Positions 6,128 through 6,411 of a stretch of 6,411 bases of DNA are shown one piece after another (the stretch's first letter is position 1; the number at the start of each line of letters is the position of its first letter). The DNA lies in the NCBI GenBank assembly GCA_023391955.1, contig JAEWAA010000621.1, positions 1 to 6,411 on the forward strand, in the 5' to 3' direction. The DNA is from Bacillota bacterium. Lineage in GTDB: Bacteria; Bacillota; Bacilli; Paenibacillales; NBRC-103111. The translations under genes were made by a program, and so were the position numbers. Under the pieces are notes generated by a model, which searched no databases, was not told the DNA's origin, and saw only the letters and a list, made by a program, of their open reading frames with translations.

Positions 6128-6411
6128 TCAGGTTCGTGTCCGGGAAAGCCAATTCATAATCAGCAGCGTGGAAATCAGCCCCAATATGGACAACGACAGC
6201 ATATAGTCGGGTATGGAGCGCAGGGGTCCGATTTTGACCGGATCAATAATCGTCGGACTGACACTGGCCATGGTGGTGTTCGGCATGGAATGGACATTCA
6301 GGGAATCCGCCGGATTGATGGTTGCTTTGGCCGCCTGATTAATTCCGTAATCCTTGGTGTGGACCGATTCGGCAGAATGCTGGGTATTGTAAGCCGTATG
6401 CAGGAAGCTGA
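6128..6411 (-). CDS. C-terminal fragment of an unidentified single-pass membrane protein (5' end outside window)
   Basis: A frame open from the right edge (first full codon at 6407-6409) ends at TGA (6128-6130) and gives 93 residues. The first 66 or so are polar and rich in Asn, Ser, Thr and Ala (for example HTKDYGINQAAKATINPAD), with DPVKIGPLRSIPDY just before a hydrophobic span (about 69-87, MLSLSILGLISTLLIMNWL). A short basic tail, SRTRT, follows and suggests the tail is cytoplasmic and the polar part external. I do not recognise the protein with confidence. The PVK...IPDYMLSLS passage faintly recalls the stretch before the second membrane block of YhgE/Pip-type proteins, but those continue through several more spans whereas this one stops. 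The terminator close behind supports a genuine gene end. No link with the importer is evident. Confidence 0.65.
   Translation of the reverse strand, partial: SFLHTAYNTQHSAESVHTKDYGINQAAKATINPADSLNVHSMPNTTMASVSPTIIDPVKIGPLRSIPDYMLSLSILGLISTLLIMNWLSRTRT

Noticed and set aside
5864..6411. Plus-strand frame open from an ATG at 5864 through the MITE-like element to the window edge
   Set aside because: It crosses the terminator hairpin and then runs antisense to the right-hand membrane-protein gene. No ribosome-binding site precedes the ATG (TTCGGTTACG). The part inside the element could yield a repeat-derived peptide, but nothing shows it is expressed.

Overview
The window looks like a chromosomal segment of a Paenibacillus-type Bacillota. 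The evidence is strong purine-rich Shine-Dalgarno sites, moderately GC-rich coding DNA, a CUT1 sugar importer of the LplB/LplC (YteP/YtcP) kind, and a large membrane-anchored AraC-family regulator beside it. This assignment rests on gene style, not on a database match. Every supported gene lies on the minus strand, so the region reads from right to left.

From the right end: the C-terminal 93 residues of an unidentified single-pass membrane protein (stop at 6128-6130) are followed by a rho-independent terminator (6087-6112). Next is a 363-base gene-free stretch (5765-6127). It contains that terminator, a 164-bp element with 19-bp imperfect terminal inverted repeats that looks like a MITE (5897-6060), and an AT-rich leader that probably holds the regulator promoter. 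The regulator (3449-5764, 771 aa) has two membrane segments around an extracytoplasmic Cache-like sensor, a degenerate GGDEF-like middle domain and a C-terminal AraC DNA-binding domain. It ends at its own terminator (3386-3417).

A 178-bp control region follows (3208-3385), and then a three-gene operon: permease 1 (2230-3195), permease 2 (1342-2217), and a lipoprotein solute-binding protein whose last part lies beyond the left edge (1-1263). The solute-binding gene is open to the window edge, and long antisense frames overlap it.

Proposed working model: the lipoprotein captures a carbohydrate, probably an oligosaccharide, and delivers it to the heterodimeric permease. No ATPase is encoded here, so a shared MsmX-type ATPase elsewhere in the genome is expected to drive transport. 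The regulator is expected to sense a ligand outside the membrane and control the operon directly, without a histidine kinase. The substrate cannot be read from the window because no catabolic enzyme is present.

The most unusual item is the MITE-like element. A TTAACATTTT motif shared by the regulator and importer upstream regions is a second lead. I see no clear evidence of a wholly new system.
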